Position numbers and translations under genes: made by a program. A stretch of DNA of 64,000 nucleotides from Colwellia psychrerythraea (GTDB taxonomy: Bacteria; Pseudomonadota; Gammaproteobacteria; Enterobacterales; Alteromonadaceae): NCBI RefSeq assembly GCF_000764185.1, contig NZ_JQEC01000011.1, forward strand, positions 425,616-489,615, written 5' to 3'. Positions within the stretch are counted from its first letter, which is position 1; each line of letters opens with the position of its first letter. Below, piece after piece: positions 1 through 9,357 of this stretch. Under the pieces are notes generated by a model that did not search any database, was not told the origin of the DNA, and worked only from the letters and a program-made list of their open reading frames with translations.

Positions 1-2
1 TT

Positions 3-1232
3 GGTTACTTTGGCCTTGATGTCAGAAGCCCAGCCCAAGGCGAGCTAATTTATATTCCTCAACATGGCTCAGGTAATCCGAAAGAATTATCTATTCAAAG
101 CGATCAAAACAGTGGTGGGTTATGTCAAATAGATACAGCTTCTGCTAATGGTCGAGCTACAGGTACTGATACCGGTTATTTCTGTGACACTATTGGTGGC
201 TCTTCAGGCTCACCTGTTCTAGCAAGTAGTTCAAATAACGTAATCGCCTTACATCACTTTGGTGGCTGTGAAAACCAAGGGGTAAGAATTGATAAAATAT
301 GGCCACAAGTAGCCAGTATTTTTGGTAATACAGTGCCTGTTGGTGATAACGGCGGTGGTGGCACTAATCAACCACCAGTGGCAATTATTTCGAAAAGTTG
401 TACTGAACTAACTTGTACTTTTGATGGTGCTGGCTCTTCAGATACTGATGGCTCAATTACTGATTACCAATGGAGCTTTGGTGACGGTAGTTCAGCGTTT
501 GGCGCTCAAGTGCAACATACTTTCAGCAGCAGTGGTACTTATAATGTTTCACTAACGGTAGCTGATAATGGTGGTGCAACAAATACAGACACGCTTTCGG
601 TTGCTGTAAGCAGTGGCGGTAATGGCGGTTTAACATCAGGTGTTGCTGTAGCAAACCTTGCCGGCGCAAAAGATAATGAGCAAGTATTTTATATTGATAC
701 CACGCAAGCAAATACTCGTGTTGATGTACAAATAAATGGTGGCACAGGCGATGCTGATCTTTATGTTAAAAAAGGCACTATCCCTACCAAAAGTGATTAT
801 GACTGTCGCCCATTTGTTGGTGGCAATAATGAAAACTGTGATGTGCAATTAGCTAGTGCTGGCAGAGTGTACGTTAAGTTGATTGGCTACAGTGCTTATA
901 GCGGTGTTACGCTTGTTGCTACTAATACAGTTTCTACGCCTAGTGATTTTCCAAAAGCGGGCTTAGCGGCAACAACAGGAAATTGGCTACAATACACTTA
1001 CACTGCACAAACAGCTGAAACCGTAACGGTTAGCACAGCTGGTGGTAGTGGTGATGCCGATTTGTATACCAGTAAAACCGGTCAACCGACAACAAATAGT
1101 TATACTTGTCGCCCCTATAAAAGCGGCAATAATGAAACTTGTTCAGTGCAATTAGGTGCTGGTGAAACCGTCTACATTGGGTTAAAAGCTTATTCGAGCT
1201 TTTCAGGTGTTACGTTAAACGCACAGCCGTAA
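3..1232 (+). CDS. Secreted trypsin-like serine protease with PKD and two PPC domains (5' truncated)
   Basis: The frame is open from the left edge, so the start and probably the catalytic His and Asp lie outside the window. What remains begins in the back half of a chymotrypsin-fold protease: GGSSGSP at bases 195-215 carries the nucleophilic serine (codon 204-206) and is followed by an ALHHFGGC-type strand. A PKD domain (about 372-620, with WSFGDGSS and YNVSLTVADN) and two PPC domains (about 640-930 and 955-1230, each with GDADLY and a CRP...N.E.C pattern) follow. PKD and PPC modules usually belong to exported enzymes that act on polymers outside the cell. With the collagenase at 3.4 kb it suggests degradation of external protein. 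Protease family confident, substrate unknown. Confidence 0.85.
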   Translation, partial: GYFGLDVRSPAQGELIYIPQHGSGNPKELSIQSDQNSGGLCQIDTASANGRATGTDTGYFCDTIGGSSGSPVLASSSNNVIALHHFGGCENQGVRIDKIWPQVASIFGNTVPVGDNGGGGTNQPPVAIISKSCTELTCTFDGAGSSDTDGSITDYQWSFGDGSSAFGAQVQHTFSSSGTYNVSLTVADNGGATNTDTLSVAVSSGGNGGLTSGVAVANLAGAKDNEQVFYIDTTQANTRVDVQINGGTGDADLYVKKGTIPTKSDYDCRPFVGGNNENCDVQLASAGRVYVKLIGYSAYSGVTLVATNTVSTPSDFPKAGLAATTGNWLQYTYTAQTAETVTVSTAGGSGDADLYTSKTGQPTTNSYTCRPYKSGNNETCSVQLGAGETVYIGLKAYSSFSGVTLNAQP

Positions 1233-1250
1233 AGTGATTTTTTAAGTATA

Positions 1251-1284
1251 ATGTGGCATTAATAGCACTGCATTAATGCCACAT
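1251..1284 (+). terminator. 13-bp perfect hairpin after the protease gene
   Basis: Arms 1251-1263 and 1272-1284 are exact inverted complements (ATGTGGCATTAAT) around an 8-nt loop. It lies 18 nt after the stop codon. No T-run follows, so it may be a stabilising 3' end or a weak terminator. The rest of the 1233-1590 gap holds no frame or repeat I can support; it must contain the promoter of the next gene. Confidence 0.6.
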
Positions 1285-1590
1285 ATTCAATAAGCATAGC
1301 TTTATTGGCCAATAACATACTCATAGACAATGCACTAGTTAAGCACAATGAAATTTTTAGCAACAATGTACGCAGAAGTTAGAATACTAGTCTTCAGTGA
1401 TCCATGTTCTCTTTGATCTGGACATCCCCCAAAAACCTCCTTCGACTTTCCCCCTTCAAACACAATGCTGACTTACTCGATGCATTAAATATTAAAAATA
1501 CTTGATAAGTATCGCGTCACAAATTTCTGACTTTATATTCGATTAAATCACCTATGCTTACATTACAGCTGATTAATAGATAACAACAAT

Positions 1591-2370
1591 ATGCTTTTAC
1601 GGCGCTTAATAGAAAATATCAAGGAACAAAACTGGTTTGTTGTTTGGCTTGATGTATCTGTAGTGATGGTTGGTATTTTTCTTGGTATGCAGGTTACCAA
1701 TTGGAATGAAGACAGAAAAGATGATGATTTGCGTAGAATTTACAATGAACGACTCATTGTTGATTTCAATAATGAACGAAGTGGTTCTGAAGCGAGAGTT
1801 GACTATTTTAACGGCACAAAAGAGTATGGGTACCAAGCACTGAACTACCTAAACCAACCCATTTCGGATCGAGTTCCAACAACAGATATTATTGTAGCAT
1901 TTATGATGGCTAGTGGAAGATGGGAAAACTCAAGTAAACAAAACACTTACAACGAGTTAATAAACAGTGGCAGAATTCACTTGTTAGGTAATTTTAAGTT
2001 GAGAGATATAATAAACCAATACTACAGTGACAATACAATGAGAATGGTTGAATTTGCACGTATGAGTACATATTTTACAACGATTAGATCAATCATACAC
2101 CCTGATGTCCAGGAAACCATCTTAAATAACTGCGAGAAGATTAAGGGAGTTCTTCAAGTAACCATAATTATTAAACGGGCATGTGACATTGAAATAAGCC
2201 CTATTATTGTATTAGAAACCATTAAAAAAATAGAAAACCACCCAAGGTTGAAATCAGAACTTATTTACTTAATATCACAATTAAGATACAACGATGTTAT
2301 TTACTTAGAACAAATTTCATCTGCAACTTATTCACTTGAGCTGCTAAAAGGTGATGAATCAAATAACTGA
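1591..2370 (+). CDS. DUF6090-like membrane-anchored protein of unknown function
   Basis: A 259-residue protein. Its N-terminus has a basic amphipathic stretch (MLLRRLIENIKEQN), one membrane segment at about residues 16-36, then the TNWNEDRKD signature that resembles DUF6090-family proteins (hydrophobic segment ending in Q(V/T)xNWNE). The rest is predicted largely helical and charged, without catalytic motifs I recognise. It stands alone between hairpins and has no operon partner. The family match is from memory of the N-terminal pattern; the function of this family is not known to me. Confidence 0.7.
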   Translation: MLLRRLIENIKEQNWFVVWLDVSVVMVGIFLGMQVTNWNEDRKDDDLRRIYNERLIVDFNNERSGSEARVDYFNGTKEYGYQALNYLNQPISDRVPTTDIIVAFMMASGRWENSSKQNTYNELINSGRIHLLGNFKLRDIINQYYSDNTMRMVEFARMSTYFTTIRSIIHPDVQETILNNCEKIKGVLQVTIIIKRACDIEISPIIVLETIKKIENHPRLKSELIYLISQLRYNDVIYLEQISSATYSLELLKGDESNN

Positions 2371-2486
2371 TAGTACTGCTTATATTTTCCCCTACGTCTT
2401 TAACTGTCCTCTGCCGTTTGGCTCAACTTCTTAGTTGGGGTCAATAAGTTTCAAGTGCTAGACCAAGCTAGTTAGCTATACAAAAC

Positions 2487-2510
2487 CCCTAAACAACGTT
2501 AGGGATTTTT
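2487..2510. terminator. Bidirectional terminator between convergent genes
   Basis: CCCTAA at 2487-2492 pairs with TTAGGG at 2499-2504 around a 6-nt loop. A T-run (ATTTTT) follows on the plus strand and an A-run precedes it, so it can serve the plus gene ending at 2370 and the minus gene ending at 2532. Confidence 0.7.
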
Positions 2511-2531
2511 ATTATCAATTACGCCAACTGT

Positions 2532-2906
2532 TTAGTTAGCACCCGTTGGTGGCGGTGGTGCATTTTCTTTATGCTCACCTGATACTTCTTCATGACCATG
2601 AGCTTGAGGCGTAGTGTAACTACCATCTCTTGCTTTATTTGAACGAATAGGCGGTGGCGGCGCTGCTCTTACAAAACTATTTTCATCAACCACAACCGTT
2701 TCTTGTTCACTATTTTTCTCACCAGTAACTATCACAGCTTTAGTTACGTTACTTGGCGAAGATGGCGGAGCCTTTACCTGAACACTCTCAGATATTACTT
2801 GTTGTTGAGCTTTTGCCGACTCTACATCGTCACCTAAAAAACTATAACTAAAGGCAACGGCGACACCTACGATTAAACCAGCCGTTAACATTGTTGTTTT
2901 ATTCAT
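2532..2906 (-). CDS. Small inner-membrane protein with proline-rich tail, unknown function
   Basis: I place the start at the ATG at 2904-2906, giving 124 residues (MNKTTMLTAGLIVG...). A longer frame reaches 2984 but adds a segment without signal character. Residues 6-24 form one hydrophobic helix ending in SYSFLGDD, so it is either a signal anchor or an uncleaved signal. The rest is hydrophilic with two PPPP clusters (PPPPIRS and C-terminal PPPPTGAN) and a His/Glu-rich stretch. I recognise no domain. It is likely anchored with a flexible periplasmic tail; function not inferable. Confidence 0.6.
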   Translation of the reverse strand: MNKTTMLTAGLIVGVAVAFSYSFLGDDVESAKAQQQVISESVQVKAPPSSPSNVTKAVIVTGEKNSEQETVVVDENSFVRAAPPPPIRSNKARDGSYTTPQAHGHEEVSGEHKENAPPPPTGAN

Positions 2907-3435
2907 TTCAAACTCATTAAATGTATATTGAATACAATAAAGGTAACATACCCTAAAAGGCAATAACAAGGTGGTATTGATCAAATTTAAATCGATTCGT
3001 TTGTTTTTAACCTAAAAAACGACTTCAATCATGAAAAACGTTAACTGAAAATTAATTAATTTAACATTTTTTTAATAAAAAAATCTGCGTTCACCTTAAC
3101 TATTTATCCTTTATATACAGAGTATTACTCTTTTAAAAAAGCCATTTAACTAGCTTCCCCCCCAAATAACCTCTGTAAAAACACAAAAAAACTATGCTGA
3201 TTTAGTGTACAAAAGATACTTTCTACAATATATTGCATACAATTATGTTTCATATTTGTTACATAAACATTTTTCATCGATACATCAATAACTGAGATAT
3301 CGAGAAAAATGTCAGCAATGCAATGCTAGCGCTTTTCTAGCGAGAAGAGTCATAAAGGCTCAACTAAAGAGTAACTTCAAAAAGTAAAAATAAATAATAA
3401 AATAGGAGGGGGTTGCATAGCCTTACTCCATAAAA
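2907..3435. other. A+T-rich intergenic region between divergent genes
   Basis: This 529-base gap must hold divergent promoters for the small membrane protein and the collagenase. I see a short hairpin (GCTAG/CTAGC) near 3323-3341, a G.U-containing hairpin near 3347-3361, and a strong AGGAGGGGG purine block at about 3403-3411. That block is too far upstream of the collagenase ATG to be its ribosome-binding site. I compared it with the c-di-GMP-I riboswitch consensus and did not find the conserved core. Confidence 0.4.
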
Positions 3436-6400
3436 ATGGGACGACACATGTCAAATTCTGTTAAAAATAAATTACTCGCTGTTGCTACAGTACTTGGTGC
3501 TTTAGCATCAACTACGGCCAGCGCTAACGCACCAGTTCAATGTGGTAGCACAACCACATCAGGCGGGGCACTAGCCATAAACCAAACACAATGTATATCG
3601 GGAAACGGTCTATATTTTTATATTGATGTTGATGCTGATAACACCGCATTAGAAATCAAAACGTCAGGTGGCACAGGTGAAGCTGACATCTTAGTTAGCG
3701 ATTATAGCTGGGCAACAAGCTCTAACCACACTCAACGTACATATAACGCAGGTACTGAAGAAACTGTTGCTGTTACTGCACGCGCCGGCCGTTTATATGT
3801 CAGTGTTTTTGGTATTCATGACCAAGTCACTCTAGATGTAATAGATGTTAATGCCGGTGGTACCACTCCAAACCCAGATCCAGGCACAGGAAATCCAACA
3901 CCATCTATGTGTGGCGGGCAAACACTAACGGGTTATACCTTAACATTAGAGTCACAAGAATGTATTTCAGGCAACGGTCAGTATTTTTACATCGACGTTG
4001 AAGCTGATAATACGCCACTAGTCATCGAAACTAAGAATGGCTCAGGTCAAGCTGACATTTATGTTAATACCGGTAACTGGGCAACTCGCAGTGGCAATAT
4101 TGCTTCTTCTGTAAGTGATGGCACTAACGAAACATTAAAAATAACGGCTAATGCTGGTCGCTTATATATCAGTGTATTTGGGCTTAATCAGGAAGTGAGC
4201 TTTAAAGTTAGCGCTGATAACGGCACTACTCCTAACCCTGATCCAGATCCAGGTACAGGTACTGGTAATATTCCAACCTTACCAGCTAACCCTGGCATGT
4301 GTGGCGCTGAAACGCCGGTTGAAGGTAGAGTGAATTTCAACCAAGTTGAATGTATCAACACTATAGCGGGCACTTCGTCATATGCTATCCATGTACCAGC
4401 AGACAATATTAATGTTGTTGTTTCAACGGGTGGCGGCTCTGGTGAATTTGACTTGTTAACTAGCCAACAAGGTTGGGCTACCTCAACAAGTTACGATCAT
4501 ATATCAAACAATGTTGGTACTGACGAGTCAATTAGCTTTACTGCTAACAAAGGTTGGTTATACGTATCACTTGATGGTACTTCAGCTTCAGAAGTGAGCT
4601 TATTAGTAGCCATTGATCCAAAAGATATTCCTACTACGGGTGGTGGTTCAACCATTCCAGATGACGGTTTCCCAACAGATGCTACACGCTTTATTGGTTT
4701 AAACGGTGCGGCCTTAGTTGAGCGTATTGCTTTAACACACCCACAAAATGTTAGCCCTATTTATAACATGAGCGGACCTGATGCTACAGCATTGTTCTCT
4801 GAAGCAAACATGATAGCTATTGCTAATGCAATTAACTCTCGTGCTTCATCTTATACTGGTGAAGATACTACTGGTTTAGAAGCGCTATTCTACTTCTTCC
4901 GTGGTGCGTTTTATGTGGAATTTGCTCATCCAACAGATATCGTTGACTATACGCCAGCAGTAAAAGCAAGTATCAAAACTGCTTTGCGCACTTTCTTTAA
5001 CAACGGCAGTTCTTGGCTTGCAAGTGAAAGTAATGGTGGGGTATTAAAAGAAGCATTAATCAATGTTGATTCAGCAGGTTTAGGTGCTGACTTTAACGAT
5101 ATCACTTTACGTGTATTGAACGAATATAATGCTGACTGGGCATCAAGCTTCAACATGAACGCTGCTGCTAACTCGATATTCACCACAATATTCCGCGCAC
5201 AGTGGGATACAGATATGCGTGCATTGTACGCAACTGACCATGCGATACTAACAGCACTAAATAACTTCCAATCAAGCAAACGTCACCTAATTGGTACTGA
5301 TGCTGATTACGTATTATATAATGCTACCCGTGAACTTTCTCGTTTATACCATATCCCTGAGATGGAAGCGCAAGTTAAAGTTTATGTGAAAAGTATGTTA
5401 GATAGCACAAGTAAGCTCGACAATACTAAGAAAATTTGGATAGGTGTTGCTAGCATGGCTGATTATTATGATCGTGCTGATTGTGGTTACTACAATATTT
5501 GTGGTTTTGCTTTTACCTTAGAACAAGAAACATTAGCCTTTAACTACAAATGTTCTGCTAGCTTAAAAATTCGAGCTCAACATATGTATAACGATCAAGC
5601 AGCGTGGATTTGTCAAGTATTAGGTAACCAAGAAACAAACTTCCATAATATCTTAGGTACTGGTTATGTACCGGTTGCTGACGATACTAATGAAGCATTA
5701 GAACTAGTTATTTTTGATTCTTCAGAGGAATATAGTACCTATGCAGGCTTATTCTTCAATATGGATACCAACAATGGTGGTATGTACTTAGAAGGTGCGC
5801 CAATCAATGCCAAAAACCAAGCACGTTTCATTGCTTATGAAGCTGCATGGATGAGACCTAACTTTCACGTTTGGAACTTACAGCATGAATACGTGCATTA
5901 TTTAGATGGTCGTTTCGATTTGTATGGTGATTTCTCTCTAGGTATGTCAGTTAATACGGTTTGGTGGTCTGAAGGCTTAGGAGAGTACATTTCTTATGGC
6001 GACGGTTATGCAAGTGCAGTTACTTTGGGTAAAACTCAAGCAGTTGCCTTATCTGAAATCTTCAAAAATAACTATGGCTCTGGTCAAGATCGTGTTTATC
6101 GTTGGGGTTATTTAGCAGTACGTTTCATGTTTGAAAAGCACAGAAATGATGTTAATCAAATATTGAACTTAACACGTAGTGGTCAATACCCTGAATACCA
6201 AACATTTATCAATAATATTGGTACTTCATTCGATGCAGAATTTAATGACTGGTTAGTTAACGGCATCGTATTAGGTAACAGTAATATTGTTGAATTTGGT
6301 CCTAATGATACTGACTCAACTGCTTCTGGCACCGCTGGTAACTGGGCAGGTGAGCCGATTACAATCAGTACTGATTTTTCTCCATGTATTGTTAATGTTC

Positions 6401-6732
6401 CAGCAAACAAACATGATGTAAACAATAATACTGTGACTATGAATCAAGTTGTTGAATGTATTAATTCATCAGGTGGTGGTGCATCGTTTATTGTTCGTAA
6501 CGACGGCAACTTAGCTACCCGCTTTGAATTAAGAACGACTGGCGGCTGGGGTAATGCAGACATAATGTATAAAGCTGGTGGCTGGCCTACGGCTCAAGAC
6601 AACAACGGTTATGCTAATGGTGATGGTAACTTTGATAGTTTAATTGTTGAATTAGACCCTACTGCTTACTGGCACTATATTACCCTTAAAGGTGAATTTG
6701 GTGGCGTTAGATTGAGCATTAATGCGCAGTAA
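3436..6732 (+). CDS. Secreted microbial collagenase-like metalloprotease (peptidase family M9)
   Basis: A 1098-residue exported protease. The signal peptide is MSNSVKNKLLAVATVLGALA..., probably cleaved after ASANA, so the ATG at 3448 (Met5) is as likely a start as the one at 3436. Three PPC-like repeats come first (roughly residues 30-135, 155-265 and 290-400, joined by N-P-D-P-G-T linkers). An M9 N-terminal region (FIGLNGAALVERI...) and the catalytic domain follow. Zinc motif HEYVH is at residues 817-821, and the third ligand is probably Glu846 in the SEG motif, by analogy with Clostridium ColG Glu555. A fourth PPC-like domain closes the protein (about 985-1098). Known M9 enzymes cleave collagen; the substrate here is inferred. 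No adjacent secretion genes are present. Confidence 0.93.
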   Translation: MGRHMSNSVKNKLLAVATVLGALASTTASANAPVQCGSTTTSGGALAINQTQCISGNGLYFYIDVDADNTALEIKTSGGTGEADILVSDYSWATSSNHTQRTYNAGTEETVAVTARAGRLYVSVFGIHDQVTLDVIDVNAGGTTPNPDPGTGNPTPSMCGGQTLTGYTLTLESQECISGNGQYFYIDVEADNTPLVIETKNGSGQADIYVNTGNWATRSGNIASSVSDGTNETLKITANAGRLYISVFGLNQEVSFKVSADNGTTPNPDPDPGTGTGNIPTLPANPGMCGAETPVEGRVNFNQVECINTIAGTSSYAIHVPADNINVVVSTGGGSGEFDLLTSQQGWATSTSYDHISNNVGTDESISFTANKGWLYVSLDGTSASEVSLLVAIDPKDIPTTGGGSTIPDDGFPTDATRFIGLNGAALVERIALTHPQNVSPIYNMSGPDATALFSEANMIAIANAINSRASSYTGEDTTGLEALFYFFRGAFYVEFAHPTDIVDYTPAVKASIKTALRTFFNNGSSWLASESNGGVLKEALINVDSAGLGADFNDITLRVLNEYNADWASSFNMNAAANSIFTTIFRAQWDTDMRALYATDHAILTALNNFQSSKRHLIGTDADYVLYNATRELSRLYHIPEMEAQVKVYVKSMLDSTSKLDNTKKIWIGVASMADYYDRADCGYYNICGFAFTLEQETLAFNYKCSASLKIRAQHMYNDQAAWICQVLGNQETNFHNILGTGYVPVADDTNEALELVIFDSSEEYSTYAGLFFNMDTNNGGMYLEGAPINAKNQARFIAYEAAWMRPNFHVWNLQHEYVHYLDGRFDLYGDFSLGMSVNTVWWSEGLGEYISYGDGYASAVTLGKTQAVALSEIFKNNYGSGQDRVYRWGYLAVRFMFEKHRNDVNQILNLTRSGQYPEYQTFINNIGTSFDAEFNDWLVNGIVLGNSNIVEFGPNDTDSTASGTAGNWAGEPITISTDFSPCIVNVPANKHDVNNNTVTMNQVVECINSSGGGASFIVRNDGNLATRFELRTTGGWGNADIMYKAGGWPTAQDNNGYANGDGNFDSLIVELDPTAYWHYITLKGEFGGVRLSINAQ

Positions 6733-6840
6733 TTACTTTTTTAATTACCCTTATTAACGGCGTAGTTTTAAAGCCAATACTAAGCAAGTAAATTAACAAA
6801 GTGTGCTTTTACTAGAAATATTTATTAAATGCACTTTCAA

Positions 6841-6878
6841 AAGGCCTTAAGATTTTATTATCTTAGGGCTTTTTTTTG
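6841..6878 (+). terminator. Terminator after the collagenase gene
   Basis: An A/T-rich stem (AAGGCCTTAAGAT paired with ATCTTAGGGCTT) is followed by a run of eight T at about 6871-6878, a typical Rho-independent terminator about 110 nt after the stop codon. Confidence 0.75.
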
Positions 6879-7030
6879 ATGTTAATAACATCAAAAAAAT
6901 AGCGCTAGCCACTTTAATGGTTGATGACTCAAGGGCAACATTCACGGTCCTCGTTTGATTAACAACAATCAGTTAATCTTTTAAGCAACCTCTGTGCTAA
7001 ATCCTAGAACTACTTTCCTGAGCTAGTGAC

Positions 7031-7107
7031 CTGAATTAATACCTTAATTAATACCTTGAACTAATACCTCAAATTAATGCATTGAGTTAACTGCTTGAAA
7101 TTAATTG
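7031..7107. repeat. Six degenerate 12-14 bp units upstream of the chemoreceptor gene
   Basis: Six successive units share a core like CTTGAATTAATAC: 7031-7042, 7043-7054, 7055-7067, 7068-7080, 7081-7094 and 7095-7107. They lie 140-215 bases before the chemoreceptor start. They could be decayed simple repeats or clustered binding sites for a regulator; the sequence does not decide. The remainder of the 6733-7244 gap shows only the terminator and an A+T-rich promoter-like stretch. Confidence 0.5.
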
Positions 7108-7244
7108 AATACAATATATTGCAAGCCCTCTGCCTTTATGAGATATTTTATTTTTGTACAATAAATAGCAAAAATTATTTTAAAGGAGATATTGTTAGCT
7201 GGAGTTCGATTTAATACTAATAATAACTACCTAAAGGTAAGTCA

Positions 7245-9230
7245 ATGTCAAAAAGTATCCGCTCAAAGTTTCTTCTTTATGTATCTGGTGGTGTTAGTTT
7301 AGCCCTAGTGCTAGCCGCTATATTTATCATTAGCCAAGTGAGTAACCGCACTGAGCAGCAAGTTAATAAAACCCTGCAGGCTGCAGTGCAACTAGAAGCA
7401 AATAAAATTCAAACCTTTGTTGATAAACAAGTTAGAGGTTTAGAAGGTTTTTTTCGCATCCCCTCACTTATTAGTTGGGTTGATAACCACAAAAGTTTTT
7501 TAACGGATAAATCCACCGCTGACTATCAACTTTTTTTACAAACTCTTAAAGGTGAATCTAGCTCTGATCCTTATACAAAATCAGTGTTCTTTGGCTCAGA
7601 GCACACAGGTGAATACCTTGATGAACATGGTGTATATAAACAAGGCGATTACGATGTTAGAACCAGGCAGTGGTATAAGGATTTAAAGCAGCAACAAAAA
7701 TGGACCATGTCAGACGTTGAGCTACACCCTGCTGATAATTATATCTATACAGCAATTAACATCCCTATATTTAACTTTGACGGTGACTTTATTGGTGTCG
7801 GTGGTGCTGATATTTTGATTGATAGCATTGCCGAATTTGTCGATCAAGCCAAATATCAGGGCGAAGGCACCGCATTCCTGATGACTCAAGATGGCAAAGT
7901 TATCTATTTTCCGCTTAAAAATGGCAAAATAGCCCATAACCAAGTTATCGCTGAATTAGATGAACAACAAGGATATGCAGGTTTTGATAACTTGGCCAAG
8001 CTTGCCAAGAAAAATCTACAGGGTGTTTCTGAAATTAGCCTCAATGGCGAAGCTCAAATTGTTGCTTATCAGTCTATTCAAGATGATAAACCTCAAATGC
8101 ATTGGGTAATTGGCCTTATGGTCGCAAAAGACACTGTTTATAGTCCTCTTTACAATACCATTAAACTCTCTATTTTTATTGTTATAGCCTTGATAGCCAT
8201 CGTAAGTATTATTATTTCTCTAGTGGCAAAATCAGTTACTAAACCACTAACAGAGTTACATGATGCCATGATCAATGTTGCCAGCGGCCAAGGGGACTTA
8301 ACAAAGCGAATTACTGTAAAAACAAATGATGAAATAGGTGAACTTGCCAATGCTTTCAACCAGTTTACCGAGCAAATCCATGACTTAGTTACCGATATTA
8401 GCCAGATGTCAGATAAACTTAACCACTCTATTCATAGTGTTGGTGAATTAACGAAAAAGTCATCTTTTAAAATAGCCGACTCTAGAAATGACGTTGCCAG
8501 CGCTAGTGGTAATATTGCCGAGATGAGCAGTGCTGCTAAAGAGATAAGCACAACAGCGCAATCTGCCGATGAACAAGTTACCGACGCTTGCCAGATAACT
8601 CAGCAGGGAAAATCACTTATTGGTTCAACCGTTACCATTATGCAAGAAGCTCAGCAACAAATACAACATACGGTGTCTGTTATTGCGCAGCTTAAAGAAG
8701 ATAGCGAATCCATTAGTAATGTTGTTGAAGTTATTGAGAGCATAGCATCACAAACCAACCTTTTAGCTCTCAATGCTGCTATTGAAGCAGCACGTGCGGG
8801 GGAAAATGGCAGAGGTTTTGCAGTAGTGGCTGATGAAGTAAGAACACTGGCCAGTAGAACTCAACAGTCAACCGACAGTATTCAAAAAATGATAAACAAC
8901 TTACAAACGAGTGCATCGACTGCAGAGCAAGTTATTTTGACTAACCAAACACAGTTTAGCCAAACTGTTCAGCAAGTTAATGAAGTTGATACAATTTTAA
9001 CTAAGATAGACACTACCATTGATAGCGCCAGAGAGCTCAATGTTACCATTAACAAACTTACCGAACACCAAGATGTTTTGTCTGAGCAAATGACTTCTAT
9101 TATGGGCAGTATTGATGAATTCGCCGAGTCTGCCACTACCGATTCATCAACAGTTAATGAGCACGTACTCACTATTGAGAGTAACTGTCAGTCTCTTGAT
9201 AAATTAGTAAAGCGCTTTAAGATAGCTTAA
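7245..9230 (+). CDS. Methyl-accepting chemotaxis protein with periplasmic dCache-type sensor
   Basis: A 661-residue transducer that senses a ligand in the periplasm and controls the CheA kinase. Order: TM1 (about 9-30), a periplasmic sensor of about 270 residues with Cache features ([11 protein letters not shown], then [12 protein letters not shown]), TM2 (about 306-328), HAMP (about 329-383), and the cytoplasmic coiled-coil hairpin with the conserved tip [20 protein letters not shown] and [15 protein letters not shown] (about 498-540). The RQWYKD pattern is typical of dCache_1 domains, many of which bind amino acids or other small molecules, but the ligand cannot be read from sequence. It is monocistronic, with no che genes nearby, as is common for dispersed receptors. 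Confidence 0.95.
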   Translation: MSKSIRSKFLLYVSGGVSLALVLAAIFIISQVSNRTEQQVNKTLQAAVQLEANKIQTFVDKQVRGLEGFFRIPSLISWVDNHKSFLTDKSTADYQLFLQTLKGESSSDPYTKSVFFGSEHTGEYLDEHGVYKQGDYDVRTRQWYKDLKQQQKWTMSDVELHPADNYIYTAINIPIFNFDGDFIGVGGADILIDSIAEFVDQAKYQGEGTAFLMTQDGKVIYFPLKNGKIAHNQVIAELDEQQGYAGFDNLAKLAKKNLQGVSEISLNGEAQIVAYQSIQDDKPQMHWVIGLMVAKDTVYSPLYNTIKLSIFIVIALIAIVSIIISLVAKSVTKPLTELHDAMINVASGQGDLTKRITVKTNDEIGELANAFNQFTEQIHDLVTDISQMSDKLNHSIHSVGELTKKSSFKIADSRNDVASASGNIAEMSSAAKEISTTAQSADEQVTDACQITQQGKSLIGSTVTIMQEAQQQIQHTVSVIAQLKEDSESISNVVEVIESIASQTNLLALNAAIEAARAGENGRGFAVVADEVRTLASRTQQSTDSIQKMINNLQTSASTAEQVILTNQTQFSQTVQQVNEVDTILTKIDTTIDSARELNVTINKLTEHQDVLSEQMTSIMGSIDEFAESATTDSSTVNEHVLTIESNCQSLDKLVKRFKIA

Positions 9231-9306
9231 TCATAAGGGCCTTAATGATAAGGTTCATTTTTAACTCTTCATTAGCAGTGACTATTATTATGTATTGTCC
9301 TAAACC

Positions 9307-9336
9307 AAAAAGCAGCTATTAATAGCTGCTTTTTTT
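9307..9336. terminator. Bidirectional terminator between receptor and metal exporter
   Basis: Bases 9311-9330 form a perfect palindrome (AGCAGCTATTAATAGCTGCT) flanked by an A-run on the left and six T on the right. It can end both the plus-strand receptor transcript and the minus-strand exporter transcript. Confidence 0.85.
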
Positions 9337-9357
9337 ATGGTATTACTGTGCTGACTT

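Noticed and set aside
3402..3433. AGGAGGGGG followed by TTG giving a six-codon leader frame
   Set aside because: Spacing to the TTG is too short and nothing else supports translation.
3300..3435. Possible c-di-GMP riboswitch before the collagenase gene
   Set aside because: Short hairpins and G-rich block are present, but the conserved GEMM core could not be matched.
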